From Puccinia triticina (lineage: Eukaryota > Basidiomycota > Pucciniomycetes > Pucciniales > Pucciniaceae): a stretch of 64,000 bases of DNA. Shown piece by piece: positions 1-11,403 of the stretch. The position numbers were made by a program, and so were the translations under genes. The stretch's first letter is position 1; every line of letters starts with the position of its first letter. The stretch covers positions 434,001-498,000 of the forward strand of contig NC_070573.1 in NCBI RefSeq assembly GCF_026914185.1, read 5' to 3'. The notes beneath the pieces were generated by a model that did not search any database, had not been told where the DNA came from, and was given only the letters and a program-made list of their open reading frames with translations.

Positions 1-21
1 GACCCGACCCGGCATTTATGT

Positions 22-64
22 CGGGTCGGGTTCGGGCACAGTTTTCCGACCCGAACCCGACCCG
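22..64. repeat. GC-rich inverted repeat (hairpin)
   Basis: Arms cgggtcgggttcgg (22-35) and its exact reverse complement (51-64) are separated by about 15 bases. The surrounding bases repeat the same GACCCG/CGGGTC words, so this is probably the end of a larger terminal-repeat element cut by the window edge. Confidence 0.6.
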
Positions 65-533
65 TTTACATCCTGAGTCAGGACGGGAGTCGGTCCCCTA
101 AAACCATCCCGTGGGAGCCGCCATCGAATCCCACAAGCGATCACCCACCCAGCGCACAGCAGCCAATCAGCGCTCATTCCGGCTCGTCTCAACACAACCT
201 AGTTTCATCCGCAGGCCAGCCCTCTGATACCACTCGATCTCAACCGGGCGACGACCTGTTCCAGAGCCTCTGCGCTCCCCGTCACTCATTCAGCGCCCAG
301 CCTCCCCCGGCTGTCGGAGGTCACAAGCGTGAAAGCTGTGTACATATGACTTGATTTCAAGATGCAAGAGGAGTAAATTTGAGGAGGATTCAGACAAGAG
401 TGAGTCGACTGATCCTATGTAGCCCCCCACGTCTGATCACTGACGTACTTTTTTTTATCTGTTTTTTGTTTTTCCCAGCCATCGCTGATTAGCCAAGTTC
501 GAGTGCCCAGACGTCAATCTAAACCTTCCGTCT
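65..533. other. Upstream region of the first gene
   Basis: No supported gene. A pyrimidine-rich stretch ending in cccag near 470-480 could be an intron acceptor in the 5' leader of the following gene; the first exon was not identified. Confidence 0.35.
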
Positions 534-2094
534 TTGGATTCACACATGAGCTCCTCTGATGCGTCCTCGCGGCCAGTCTTGTCGCCCCATCCTTACCCGG
601 CCGATCCGAGCTCTTCACTGAGCCCACCCTCCGACTTTGATTGGCTCGCAGAAAAGGCTGAGACGGACAAGCTGACTGACTTGCAGCTAGCTCACATCGG
701 GAGCGAGATCGAGTCGTCGAGGGCTGCGATGTTCGGCCCATCGAGGCCAGACATGAACACCTCCTTGCCAGCTGAGCAGCCAGCTTTGAGAAAACCTTCC
801 ATGTCTTCACTTTCCAGCGCTCCTCTCAATCAGTTCGCGAGTGCTGAGCTCGGACATGTTCCCCAATTTCCCGCTGCCCGCCTCCCCTCGAATCCTTCCT
901 ACGGATCTATGCCTACGGCTACTGCTCCATCCAATTACCCAACCTTACCGACCTTCCATTCCGGCTATGCACACCTTCAGCAACCCCCGACTGACTGCCA
1001 AACGCGAGTTTCCAAACCGCTTGCGCCACCCGAGCTTTCGGCCGTCTCGCACTACTCCGCGTCTATGGGTATTCACAAAGTGAACCTCCTCCAACGAGCC
1101 ATGCCAGTTACTACTCATATGCCGGCCTTGCGCCCCCGGTCCAGTCACCGGGCCCGAAGCCGGCAGATCAGACTGAGTTCCCGAGCGACAATGTGGATCC
1201 AAGTTCTGGCCGCCTGAGCCTCGACAAGAGTCTCGAGTTGGCCCCGATGGGCGCCAGTAAATCGAAGCCGTTGTCTGGGACGACTTGACCACCGCTCCGG
1301 GCCCTGTTTGGCGATTCTGATCGAGGTTCGTCGCCGGTCGGCGCGGTTTCGCCCCCAGGCTCGCCAGCACAGTTCGGTAGCTTCGGACAGGCCGGGCACA
1401 GCACGGCGGGCGCGGGCGGACCAAAATCCATTTATCCCTCGTTGATGAATCTGACGGCGAGTTTCGGCCGGTCCGGGCAGGAGAAGACTGCAGGCGATAG
1501 CACAGAGACAGCGGACTCGCTGGTGCCCAGCGTGCATGGAATGAACCTCGTGTCTCGCAGGGCAAGTGTGGCTTCACTGAGGTCGGCCTCATCCCCGTCG
1601 GTGCCGGAGGAATGGGTGAACGAAATTGAGGAGACCGGTACGACCCGAGAGGAAGGAGACTCAGACTCGGAGGGCGGCAATGAAGGGGGCGAAAGTCTGC
1701 CGCACCACAAGCGATTCCGACTGTCGCCCGGCTTGACGCGCCGCTCCACGCCCTCCCTGGCCGCATCGTCTATCCAGAGCTTCGCCCACAACCTGGCAAC
1801 GACAAGGACAAGCTGGATCAGACCAGCAACCAGCTCAGCCTCATTCACTCCCTTATCATCCGCATCAACGAGGCCCACCGTCAGACTATCCTCGCCCGAT
1901 CCACCGCCCGGCTCGCGCCCTCCTATCCCTTCTACCCCTCGCCTACCCAGCTCGTCGCCCGAAAAGAGAGCTCTATGTCTCTCGTGGGCAATGACGACGA
2001 CGACGATATATATAACAGGTCCGACTGCTCTGAAGTCAGCCACGTCGTTTCACTTCCCTCTTCTGTCCACCCTCCTCTTCTCAACCACTCTTGA
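534..2094 (+). pseudogene. Broken Ser/Pro-rich hypothetical protein gene
   Basis: I do not recognise the family. A low-complexity protein rich in Ser, Pro and Thr can be read across three frames. Frame A runs from the ATG at 534 to about 1066. Frame B runs from about 1067 to 1795 and is interrupted by an in-frame TGA at 1286-1288. Frame C runs from about 1796 to the TGA at 2092-2094. Each segment joins smoothly to the next in composition, with acidic Glu/Asp-Ser runs, a His-His-Lys motif and a C-terminal helix ending in RINEAHRQ. The ending is shared with the copy at 8.9-9.4 kb, which supports past coding. There are two frame shifts and one stop. It is a nuclear-type hypothetical with no recognisable domain; unsupported introns could explain part of the damage. 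Confidence 0.55.
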
Positions 2095-2762
2095 AAGCTT
2101 CTACCTATGTTTCCTATCTCAATTGTTGTTGTTCGATTCATTTAATCATTTTATGGCTGCGCTACCAGTTGTTCGATTCATTTAATCATTTAGTTTTTTT
2201 TTTCAATACATGAGAGTTTCTTTCGGGCTGTCTGGAAAGAAACAAGAAGATGAAATAATCTAAGAGCAACTTTGGCTCAGCCTTCTTTTCAAGTGGCTTC
2301 TTACTCCGTTTCCGTGTCTCTGTGTTGTTCCTCTGGGCTCTGCATACATAAAAATCTTTGTATTCAATGTATTTCTCACCTCAAAAATCTCCGACTATAC
2401 ACAACTTGTTGAATTCTCTTCGGTTTTGTATTTTTATTTGATTGGTTGATTTTTCTATCTTTGATGTTTCCCTCTCTTCTCTTTTTGATTGGTTATTCTT
2501 TCTTGACACACACATGCACTTGATCGGCTATCAACTTTGAGCTTTTATTTCTTGCTCTTCAGTTTTTTTTTTTATTGAAATTGTGACAGTGTGTGCACAT
2601 TGACGTAGCCTCCTTGCCTTTCATTATTAACACACACATATTTCAATACATTGACACCTCTTTTTGATGTTGAAGTAGCGATGAAATATACAAACAACAG
2701 AAAAAGTCTATCATGTTTTGTTTTGTGTGCAGTACATAACCTTGCTTTCACAAATCCACAAT
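2095..2762. other. AT-rich 3' flank
   Basis: AT-rich sequence with T-runs and no supported gene. It ends in AAT directly at the left end of the Harbinger element. Confidence 0.5.
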
Positions 2763-3065
2763 AGGGGGGTTCACGATTGGATAAAACGTTTCTGGTGAAC
2801 CCCTAAAAATTTTCTTGCTGGTGGATATTCACACTTAAAATTAAGCATAAAATCCCAACACAAACAACCACCAGAAGCGATAAACCGCTACTGGTCATCC
2901 CCCCGCCATCATAAAAATTTAGAAGTGCGGCTCCCACATCAGACCCCCCCCCTCACCCGATTCCGGCAATCCCACCATTTCCAACAGCCAACGTCACACC
3001 TCTGACACTCCGCCGCCGTTTCACCCACCTCGATTGATCTTTTTTTTTTGGCTCAGTGTTCCCAA

Positions 3066-4648
3066 ATGAGCATATCCAGTCAGGTATGTACATCTCCATT
3101 CCCATCCCTTTTGATCATAACTCACCCCCGACTGATCCCTTCCCCAAACCTTAGTTGGATCCCAGCTTGTTTGATAGCCCATCCGGCCTGTCTCCCAACG
3201 TATCCGACCTCCGCCTCCAATCCGATTGTAGCCCGTCGCTCTCGCTGAACACCATTTCAATGTCAGGCACCAGATCTCAATCGCCTCCCCTGGACCCTGC
3301 GCCAGCGAGTGGGAAGCCAAAACGGGCCCGCAGGACTAAAGCGCAGATGATCGCACATCGGGCGGAGCTTGCTCGAGCCGAGGCAGAAGAGGCAAGAATC
3401 AAGACTCACGGTGTTGCCGATAGGTACAAAGGCAAAGGCGGAAAGAAGAATGCCCCCCGCTCTCGTAACCCTCGCCGTACTTCTCAACCGTCGAAAGGTG
3501 CGACCACCCAAATCGGATCTGCCCCACCTGCATCCCAGACGACTGGCTCGGACGCTAACCCGCCGTTCGTGACTGAAGACTACGAGAATGTATGCTCTTA
3601 TCTCGAGGAGGAGGCCAACTATACCCGCTTGTATGGTGATGGGGCCAAGACGGTGGTTGGCACAACCAAGGTCACAAAGGCGGCGGCGTACGACATGTTT
3701 GCGATCTACATTAACGATAAGTCTAACTCCCGCCTGCATCTCACCGGGTCCCAGCTCCGCCAACGAATCGATGGCTACAAGAAGTGGTTTGCGAAGGCCA
3801 AAGCGTGGGCCGATAATACCGGAGCCGGGATCGAAGAGGGTGAAGACCTGCCTACTCTGGCCGAGATCCTCGAGAGTAAGTGCCCGTGCTACGAACGGAT
3901 GTACTCAATCTTTGGAGCAAAGGCAAACATCACCCCTTTGGCCGAGTTCGACTCCATGACGGGAGGCAATCTGTATGATGGCTCCGATGAATCCGATGCT
4001 CCTCAGTCCACTCAGGAGATCTTCTATTCGGGCTGGGATGAGACTCAAGACGAGCTGCCCCCCTCGGGCATCATCACTCCAAACATCCGGCTCCTTCCAG
4101 ATACGCTCGCACAACCTATCAACGGCCCAAACTTCGTCGGTGAGGATGAAGAGCTCCCTCCGCCCCTTGATTTGAGTGGGACTGCTGCAGATCCCTCCCC
4201 AAGCTTGATATCTCAGCGTTCAATCCATCAAGCAACACATGGCAGTGCGGCCCCGAGTGGCTATCAATCTGCGGCTGACTAGGCCGCACCAGCTGGCCGC
4301 CGAGCGTTTGCTAATCAACAATCAGCTGATTCAACTCCTGTGGGACCCAATCGCAGCAATCAAACGAAATCCAAGAGTCTTGCCTCCGCCTTCGAAAGCG
4401 CCAACACCGAGAAATTCGCTTACCTCAAAGAGCATATGTCCTGGGATAAGGAGCGCGAGCGCAATCGCCTTCAGCATGAATCAGATCGCGAAAAGCTACG
4501 CCACGCGCAAGAGGTGGATCGTGCGAACCAATCGGTGACGGCCCAACTAACATTGGCTCAGGCAAGGATGGAAAGTGCACGCGAGTTCATAGGTCAGGGC
4601 AAGACCGCCGCTGAGGTTGAGGCGCTTTTGAAGGTTATTTATGGATGA
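3066..4648 (+). pseudogene. Harbinger second ORF, Myb/SANT-like DNA-binding protein with in-frame TAG
   Basis: In PIF/Harbinger elements this accessory protein binds the element ends and helps transposase enter the nucleus. Exon 1 is 3066-3083. An intron (GTATGT...CTTAG, 3084-3154) is followed by a long exon from 3155. The protein has a basic region rich in Lys and Arg near residue 60. A SANT/Myb-like block follows at about residues 140-260 (FVTEDYENVC, SQLRQRIDGYKKWF), with a Glu-rich coiled segment at the C-terminus. The same frame continues past a TAG at 4280-4282 (probably CAG to TAG) to a proper stop at 4646-4648. The N-terminal product of about 380 residues would lack the coiled tail. 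The start was chosen because it splices in frame to the long exon. Confidence 0.65.
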
Positions 4649-5014
4649 AGCCGAGTGGTTTGTCACTCTTGTTCCCTCTTGACATAGTACTTCAACACAG
4701 ACTAATACTGATATTTTCTTGGCGGCCCTCAGTTCGTGTAGCGGTCTCTCTTGACGTGAAGGAGGACGGATTTACTCCCACAATTGATATTTGCCACGTT
4801 TTAGATATGCCCCCCCCCCCAAAAATCACTGTGGTCATCCGATCCCCTCTCCCTTCACCTGCTGTGGTTGTAGCGGTCTCTCTTGACTGCCCCCCCCCAA
4901 ACGTCTCCTCTCTCTTCACCTGCTGTGGTCTGATGTTTTCTGTTATTGGTTATGATTTCCTATCCGTCTGAATACCACGATATGTTTGTTGGCTTCCTTG
5001 GAATATAACTCGTA
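4649..5014. other. Internal Harbinger spacer with duplicated segment
   Basis: No gene seen. The word gtagcggtctctcttgac occurs twice (about 4738 and 4870), each followed by a C-run, which suggests a local duplication of about 130 bp. Confidence 0.45.
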
Positions 5015-5930
5015 TTGCTCGCTTTTATGGAATCAAATTATTCCTTCATACATGATCATATGAGCGACTCAGGGGCCAAAAAATACCCCAAGCCACATCC
5101 AAACACACGGCTCAGTTGTGGTTTGGACAAGCTGTATTGCCTGTATTCCCTGTATTGCCTGGAGGTGGACGCCCAGGCTAACTCAACAGCTCTTCCTCCC
5201 ACCAGCTCCCAGAAACCCGCCGGGAAAATGGCTATTAGGTATCAACGAACTGCCCGCAATCGCACTCACAGAGAACCCAGAAGAGCCTCATGGTCTAACG
5301 ATGGCATCAACGGCGGGCCATCCAGCTTGATGATCCTCCTCGACTGGCTCGCAGTACCTGGCAACTACGACCAATGGAGGGGCGAGGGCCGTTTGTGGTT
5401 TGACCGGGCAAACCGAGAGCTGGTGACCGATGAGATTTGAGGGATCATGCTTGATCATAATATCCGACGAGATAATAGGGGTAAGACCAGAATTCCCTGT
5501 TCTTACCTACCCGTACAAGCTGAAGTGACCGTGATTTGGGCATACATAGCTATAATTGATTGAATCCGTTACCTTCAAAGGAGTTACCAGATAGCTCGTG
5601 ATTTCATGGCCCGAAGCCGAGATGAGCTTTATGCCAGCCTAGGCGATGAGGGTATGCGGATCCTTCGCAGTGAGTTTCTCCAGGAATTCCCTACAAGCCA
5701 CGCAAGGACTGACGAATTAGGGCCTTGCTACCTCAGACTATACCCTCCAACGATGTCCGCATTGGGATGTCCTGCATTCAGTTATGCACCGCGAAACCCT
5801 TAGGGATTTTGTACGCGTGTACCGGAAAGGGAGAGGCTCATCCGACGATGAAGCTCAACAAGTTGTGCCTGAAAGGGCAGACCGCGAGGACGGCAACAAC
5901 TCAGATGCTACTACTATAAGCTCCTGAACA
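5015..5930 (+). pseudogene. Decayed second Myb/SANT-like segment in the Harbinger element
   Basis: The stretch around 5296-5400 reads SNDGINGGPSSLMILLDWL, which I recognise as the opening of the Myb/SANT-like domain common in rust transposon proteins. The frame hits TGA at 5438-5440 but continues sensibly beyond it (MLDHNIRRDNRG) to a possible GTAAGA donor. A later segment from about 5590 (IARDFMARSRDELY...) resembles the rest of the same domain. Interruptions and an unclear splice pattern make this a remnant. It could be a second DNA-binding gene of the element or debris of an older insertion. Confidence 0.4.
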
Positions 5931-6079
5931 AGATATCCATTTATGATTTTAATCCAGCACTACTAGTTATGAAAAACATGGAAAGAAAATTAAATGTGAA
6001 AGAGAATCAAAACAAGAAAGAGGATGGATAGAAAGACAATCAAAACAAGTAAGAGGATGGATACCTATAGTGAGCAGAA

Positions 6080-7714
6080 TCACAACGGCAATACTCCAAG
6101 GGAGTAATTGGTCTGAAGACAACGTGACTGTACACTATCACGATGAGATCTTGCGGAGTCATCGATTGAGTTTTCCGCAGGATGAGAATCTTCAGCCGGG
6201 GTATCCAAGACGTCCCAAGAATCGCCTAGACTAGCAAGCATGTTGTGCAGAGTGACACAACAGTGGACCCATCGGATAATTTCTTTCATGTCTGATGGCT
6301 TTTGGATAGCCAGACGTAAGTGCTGGAGGGAGGCCCATCGGCCCTTGAGGATCCCAATCGTGTGCTCGTTTCGCACGCGGGACCGCGCAAGGCAGTAATT
6401 AAACTCCGTGTTCTCCTTGATGTATGCGGCGGGTGCCTTGTACGCCGGGATGCAATGGCGAGTCAATTCATAGGCCGAGTCGGCAATGAGGTACTGGCCT
6501 GCGTGCAATAATGCGGTCAGTATTAGTTTAACCACAACCACATAGCACATGATCCCTCACCTGGGTCAAAATGAGCCTCGGGCTCTAACCAGAGCTTCAT
6601 TTTCTTGAATACTAGGCTATCCCCGCAGGAGCCGGGCCAACCGGTCATGTACGCCGTGATGTACCGATCGCAGTCGCAGACTATCTGGCAGTTGATCGAG
6701 TAACGTTTTTTTCGATCAAAAAACACCTCGCCATCAATGCTCGGGCGCTGGTAGAGGGGGATGGTTGTGCCATCAACAAAGCCAACACAGCCTTTGAATC
6801 CTTCTGCCTTCATAACGTTGGAGATCTCTCTTCGTCTGTTCGCATCCGGCTGTTAGAATTCTGCCCCATGCCCAGAAGAGGGGTTATTTCTGTTGTTGTT
6901 CTTTTCCTTTCCAGAGTGTTCCATAGCCAACTAGGCCCCTTGCCACAGTGTATTTCTTCTGTTCCCTCATGAAATACACACTCACTCAGTTCCGGGCCCA
7001 TATCAGACAGACCTGCTCCTTTGGAGACTTCTGATCTTTTGTTCTGAGTCCCTGAGCATCTTGTGCTCTTGACTTCTTCAGCCCTTGTCTTCTCTCATCC
7101 TCGATCTTCAGTCACTTTTCTTTCACCGGCCATATCAGGTGAGAACCAGACAAGTCGTTGATCACGCGAACCACCCGGCGAGTAATTTTGACAACAGTTC
7201 CACGGCCCACGCAGAGGTTCCTGGCAAATCTTCCCACCGAGGCCCCATTGCCGTTGGAACCAAGCCTTTCGAGGGTGAGGGCTAACTGGTGAGGTATTGG
7301 GAGCTGTTGTCGAGGGCTGTTGCTCTGGAAGATCGGGTTAGCATATATCTTTTCAAGAAGCCAAATGAAGCCCGATTGCGTTGTTTGGACCGCTTGTTTG
7401 AAATCTTCGTCCCTCATCTCAAACAGGCGCACCAAGTTGTATTCGTCGTGTGTCTTTCCCGGCGATCGAGTGTGCAAGTACCGGTTACTGAGCACCAAGC
7501 CGAGCATATCAGATATGGTTTCTTCATCCTCGAACAGGAGGTCCAACACCAAAGCATGCCCGGGATCGTCAGGAGCCACCGTCGCGCCAAGGGAAGGGAC
7601 CGTTGGTATCCCCAAGATAGAATCAAGCATGTCGTCAGTCTCTTGATGATGAAGGAAGATGATCATCATGAACAGGTCACGAATGACCTGTTGCCGCTCG
7701 CTATACTTGTGCAT
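6080..7714 (-). CDS. PIF/Harbinger (HARBI1-like) DDE transposase
   Basis: This is the nuclease that cuts and rejoins the Harbinger element. Three exons (7127-7714, 6561-6849, 6080-6498) give 1,296 nt, or 431 residues plus stop. Intron 1 (6850-7126) runs GTGAAAG to CTAACAG and intron 2 (6499-6560) runs GTGAGG to CGCAG; both splices are in frame. An N-terminal helix-turn-helix-like region (about 130-190) precedes the DDE core: Asp221 in GFVDGTTI, Asp299 in YLIADSAYE and Glu337 in RVRNEHTIGILKGRW. A WPDANRREI-type motif sits exactly across the first splice. Length and motif order match DDE_Tnp_4 proteins. No stop or frame shift was seen, so it may still be functional. It is divergent from the Myb-like gene. 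Confidence 0.88.
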
Positions 7715-8081
7715 CAGAGGTGAATGCCGGGGCGAGCAGGTGATGACGATACCACTTGGCTCGTGTGCTCGGAGGTGGCCAGGCGAGCGGGTGATGAAGG
7801 GATGGGTTCCAAGGTCGTCAAGGGAAGCGAGCAGTTTCTGATGGGCGGGTGATGGCCGGATGTGTGCCGGTCCAAGGTGAGGGTGGGTGTTTGGGGGCTT
7901 CTCCTCTGGCAGGTGATCGGATGCCAGTCGGTTTCCGTTGCTGAGCCGCCAGTAAATTTTGCTGGTGGGTCTTTTCTGGTGAGTTAAAATTGAGTTAAAA
8001 TTTTAGGTGCGCAGCGTGCGCAACTCTCCTGGTGGGGTGGTTAAAAATTTCTGGTGAAATCCAATCGTGAACCCCCCTAAT

Positions 8082-8518
8082 AAGTGCAGCTCTCAACAAT
8101 TGAAACTGTTGGTGTGTTCGGCCATCGCCTAGCATGACTGTGATCTTAGCGGGATGGTCTAAACAAGCAGGAGAAGGGGTCGGCAACATCTATGCTGGAT
8201 ACAGTGAGCACACCAATCAAGAACACTAATAAAAACAGTGGTGCCTCTGTGGTTGGGTAACAGCAGCCACTCTTTCACTGGCCCCTGGTTGTTTGCAGGA
8301 CCGTTCGAAGTCCAGTCCTGCGTACCTTAAACAGATGTTTTGTTTGACTTCTCTTGCCTGAGCAGATGTTTGTACGCTTTTCTGCGAGAACATAAGACCT
8401 TCCACATCCTCTGGCCTGTCTCGACACCACTCTCCTTCCAAATCATCATTCCCTTGTTCTGTATACCTTCCGAATCACCATTCCCTTATTCTGTATACAT
8501 ACACACATTCACATCACC
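8082..8518. other. Right flank of the Harbinger element
   Basis: No supported gene. It is a possible promoter and 5' leader of the following broken paralogue. Confidence 0.35.
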
Positions 8519-9383
8519 ATGTTTCCTCCCCATATCCTGCTCCCAATTGCACCTCCCCCTGTGCAAGACCCCCCGACGGTTGCATGTGTTTCAAACCAGA
8601 TGATACACCTGTTTTTGGTTCTTCAGGAGGATGGTGAATTTTTTTTCTTTGTGTATCTTCGGACTTCTGTGGATAACCCAGAACTCACTTTCTATCTGCC
8701 TGTTGTCTCGATATCCCCACCTTGACAGCACACCTAATCGAGGTGACTGACGAAGCTCGAGCAGCCCAGTTTGCTCTGGCAGCCCTTCAAACCAGTCTTC
8801 GCTTCCTTGCTCAGCAGAGTACGTGCCTTCAACGTGCTTTTTCCAAATCATTATCTTTCTAAATAGCTGATAAATCATTCAATTCATGATTCAGACCCCA
8901 ACGATCTCATTTCCCCCCAGCTTCGCGCAGTGATGGACGAAACCATCAGGATGGCCTTGGAAGCACAAAACCAGGCTCTACTTGCACAAATCCAGGCTTT
9001 CATCCAGGCTTCCGAAGCTCGCACTGGCCTTCTCATTGCGGAGTTGGAGGGTCGAGTCAACCAACACATCACAAATTCAATCAGCGCTGCAGAAACTCGA
9101 ATCAACACTCACATGGCAACCAAGATCAGGGAGTCGGTTTGCGCCGGAGGGGTGGCCCAAGAGGAACACTCTGACTCGGAGGAACTTGAAGCGGATGAAT
9201 GCGACGAGAGTCAACCACACCACAAGCAATTGTGAATCTCGCCTGGTCAACTTCCTACTCCCAGTGCCATCCCTGACTGTATATCGTCTATTCAGTTGCC
9301 CTTCACCTCTCGGGACTCCCTCCTCTTCCGCATCAACCAGACTCACCGGCAGGCTTCAACGCCGGATCCGCAGACTGGTTAGT
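8519..9383 (+). pseudogene. Broken paralogue of the 534-2094 gene
   Basis: A coding segment ends at 8819 (AALQTSLRFLAQQ) with a GTACGT donor. It splices in frame (phase 1) to an exon at 8895, which reads through an Ala/Gln-rich helix to an acidic tail with PHHKQL. The frame then meets TGA at 9233-9235. It continues open to TAG at 9381, giving ISPG... and RINQTHRQ, which align with FRLSPG... and RINEAHRQ in the first gene. The TGA aligns with an Arg there, consistent with CGA to TGA. The first exon and start are not certain; an ATG at 8519-8521 is a candidate. Family unknown. Confidence 0.5.
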
Positions 9384-10335
9384 GCCCAGCTTATCCCTCA
9401 TACCCTCCCCTCATTAGCTCGGTATCTTTGAGGAAAGCTTTATGCTTTATTTGAATATCTCCAAATCTCATTCAGGTTCGACCAATGTCTATCTTGGTGG
9501 TTGTTATTATTTTTTCTTGTAGGAATGCTAATCTACAATCTGTTCAACATGTTATGATGAAACATAACTGCAAGAGCAAGAAAATAATATGGTGTTTGCA
9601 CTACACGCATGCCAATGAGGAGTGAAGAGTTGCACAGCCAAGTTGATTCCATAAATCTATCTAAATGGGTAGACCGCAACAAGTGCTGAGCGTAACAAAG
9701 CCCGCAGCACCGCCAAGCCGTAGGTGCAAGCGGGGCTTACGACTAACAACGACATTCTCATGTGAAAGAATCTCAAAAATAATTGTAGGGTTCCTTTCTT
9801 ACAAATCATAAAATATTCAACTCATTCCCCAATATCCTTAATCTATTCCAGCTGAGCGCTGCCACCTTAGCTCCAATCCTACATAGGTAGCTTCTCACCA
9901 TTGTCTTTTGCTATTTTTATATCTTTTTTTAAAAACAGCATCTTTTGAATCTCTTGTTGGCCCTTTAAGGTTTTCTCTTCTGCCTAATTAAATCCCAATT
10001 TGGCATTTGGTGATTGGAGATTAATGCCATACCCCTCTAATTAAGAAATGCACATGAAAGAATGAATTATGTACATGACTGAGAGAGGGACCGAGCAAAA
10101 CAATAAAGAGATCAATGGATAAAACAAAGATATTTACAACAACAAACAACAGAGATCAACAAGCAAGAAAACACCAGAGGTAGAAATCACAGAGCAAGAA
10201 TTCCAACACATTAATATTGCTCACCAGTACATATCACCTGCACATTGAAGTCCTCAAAACTCCGTAACTTGCCTAAGAATTCCACCCACAAAGAACAAGT
10301 CAACAAAGGCTTGGCTAACAAGTAAATGGACCCGG
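9384..10335. other. Intergenic, AT-rich
   Basis: No gene seen. It contains a short foldback at 9691-9741 (listed separately). The sequence just before 10336 is probably the start of the helicase remnant's source element. Confidence 0.4.
9691..9741. repeat. Short GC-rich foldback
   Basis: cgtaac...agcccgc...gcacc pairs with ggtgc...gcggggctt...acg across a short loop. It belongs with the other small foldbacks at 19.1, 19.8, 55.8 and 56.2 kb by general design rather than by close sequence identity. Confidence 0.4.
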
Positions 10336-10500
10336 ATGAACAAAAGTGATTTAACGGAAGCAATAATTGATGACCGCTTACCCCGCTACCCTGAAAACAA
10401 GCTACCAAAGCCGGTCCAAATTGATGCAGTGGTGAATCTAATCAAAGGATGGCACACGTTTGTGATGGCCGGGACGGGTTGCGGGAAGTCTTGCATCTGA
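10336..10500 (+). pseudogene. N-terminal scrap of a RecQ/DEAD-type helicase
   Basis: A 54-codon reading frame from ATG 10336 to TGA 10498-10500 includes PKPVQIDAVVNLIKG and then the Walker A motif AGTGCGKS. A Q-x-D-A-V segment followed by a P-loop 20-25 residues later is the opening of the RecQ-like helicases that are expanded in rust genomes. Nothing of motifs Ia to VI follows, so only the ATP-binding start survives. It could be the 5' part of a larger gene lost by deletion, or the first exon of a spliced gene whose remainder is not recognisable here. Confidence 0.6.
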
Positions 10501-11400
10501 ATTTTTTGAAGTTCTGTCCGATTCATCTTCTTGTGATTGAATTGTGCCATTGTGAATTTGTGGTGTTTTTTGGATGATTGGGGTAGTCAATTTTGGATGA
10601 TTGGAGGGGTTGTGTGTATGCGTTTGGTTGTATGTGACAGGTTTAGAGAGAGAGAGGATGGTTGAAAAAAAGAAGAGTGGTTGAGAGAAAAGTCCAAACG
10701 GTCGGAAAAAAGAGGGTGACTTTAAAAAAAAGAAACACGGGAAAAAGCCATGGCCTTGTGAGTAAGCGGCCAAGAATCTGAAAGTTTGTCTATTTCTTTT
10801 GGGCATGAGGGGGATGGATTGCCAAAAATTTGAGTAGACAGTTTAGTTAAGAGAAATACAAGCTTCAAATCATCAAGACCAAAAAAGAACTGGTCAAAAA
10901 GTGTGGTCTGCAGGTGGTGATTACATCGGCCACCACCCAAAGTTGCAGATTCTCTCAGGCCAACATGTGCTTTTTAGTTGTAAGTCCTCTCCCTGCGGGA
11001 GAGATCTCGATGCTATGCATCTCTTCCAGGCCAAATGGGGATGCCCCCCCGGCCGCAGCAGGGACAAGGGCTTATGTTAAGTTTGAACAAGTGCTGCGTG
11101 CAAAGAATCAAACTGAATGTGTTTGGTCATTGGCCATCCTTCCCACGCGGTCAATGTTGTGCAAACGGTGCAACTGTGATCTCAAAAAGGTCTCCCCCGA
11201 GACAGTGTCAACGTGCAGGAGAATCTTTTTGAAACATCTACACAGCGGGGCAGATTGGGAAAAGCCGAGGCGTCCAGATGGTTTCCCAGCACTCCATGAC
11301 TTGGTCATGCAACAGCACGCCACCTGTACTGTGGGCATAGGTGGCGCCCCTGGTGCGCGACTGAGATGCCACCGACCTGGGCGCCAGATGGCCGCCCCAG
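10501..11400. other. Repeat-derived intergenic sequence
   Basis: No supported gene. The segment at 10970-11010 (cctctccctgcgggagag) is a small GC palindrome like those in the foldback family. The part at 11320-11400 resembles 12295-12440 in base composition. The right boundary is the TTA duplication of the next MITE. Confidence 0.35.
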
Positions 11401-11403
11401 TTA

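Larger units (their letters stand above)
2763..8078. mobile_element. PIF/Harbinger-type DNA transposon, 5.3 kb
   Basis: Both ends carry the inverted repeat aggggggttcacgattgga, at 2763 forward and at 8078 reversed. The flanks are the 3-bp direct repeat AAT (2760-2762 and 8079-8081). A 3-bp duplication is the Harbinger habit, although the usual target is TWA, so the exact register is uncertain by one or two bases. Inside are a HARBI1-like DDE transposase on the minus strand and, divergently, a Myb/SANT-like DNA-binding ORF, which is the classic two-gene PIF/Harbinger plan. A second decayed Myb/SANT-like segment lies between them. The transposase reads open; the companion gene carries an in-frame stop. 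Confidence 0.8.

Noticed and set aside
945..1766. Long minus-strand open frame opposite the first gene
   Set aside because: Shadow of GC-rich coding sequence. Low-complexity Arg/Pro/Ser text without motifs; the plus-strand reading is supported by the paralogue.
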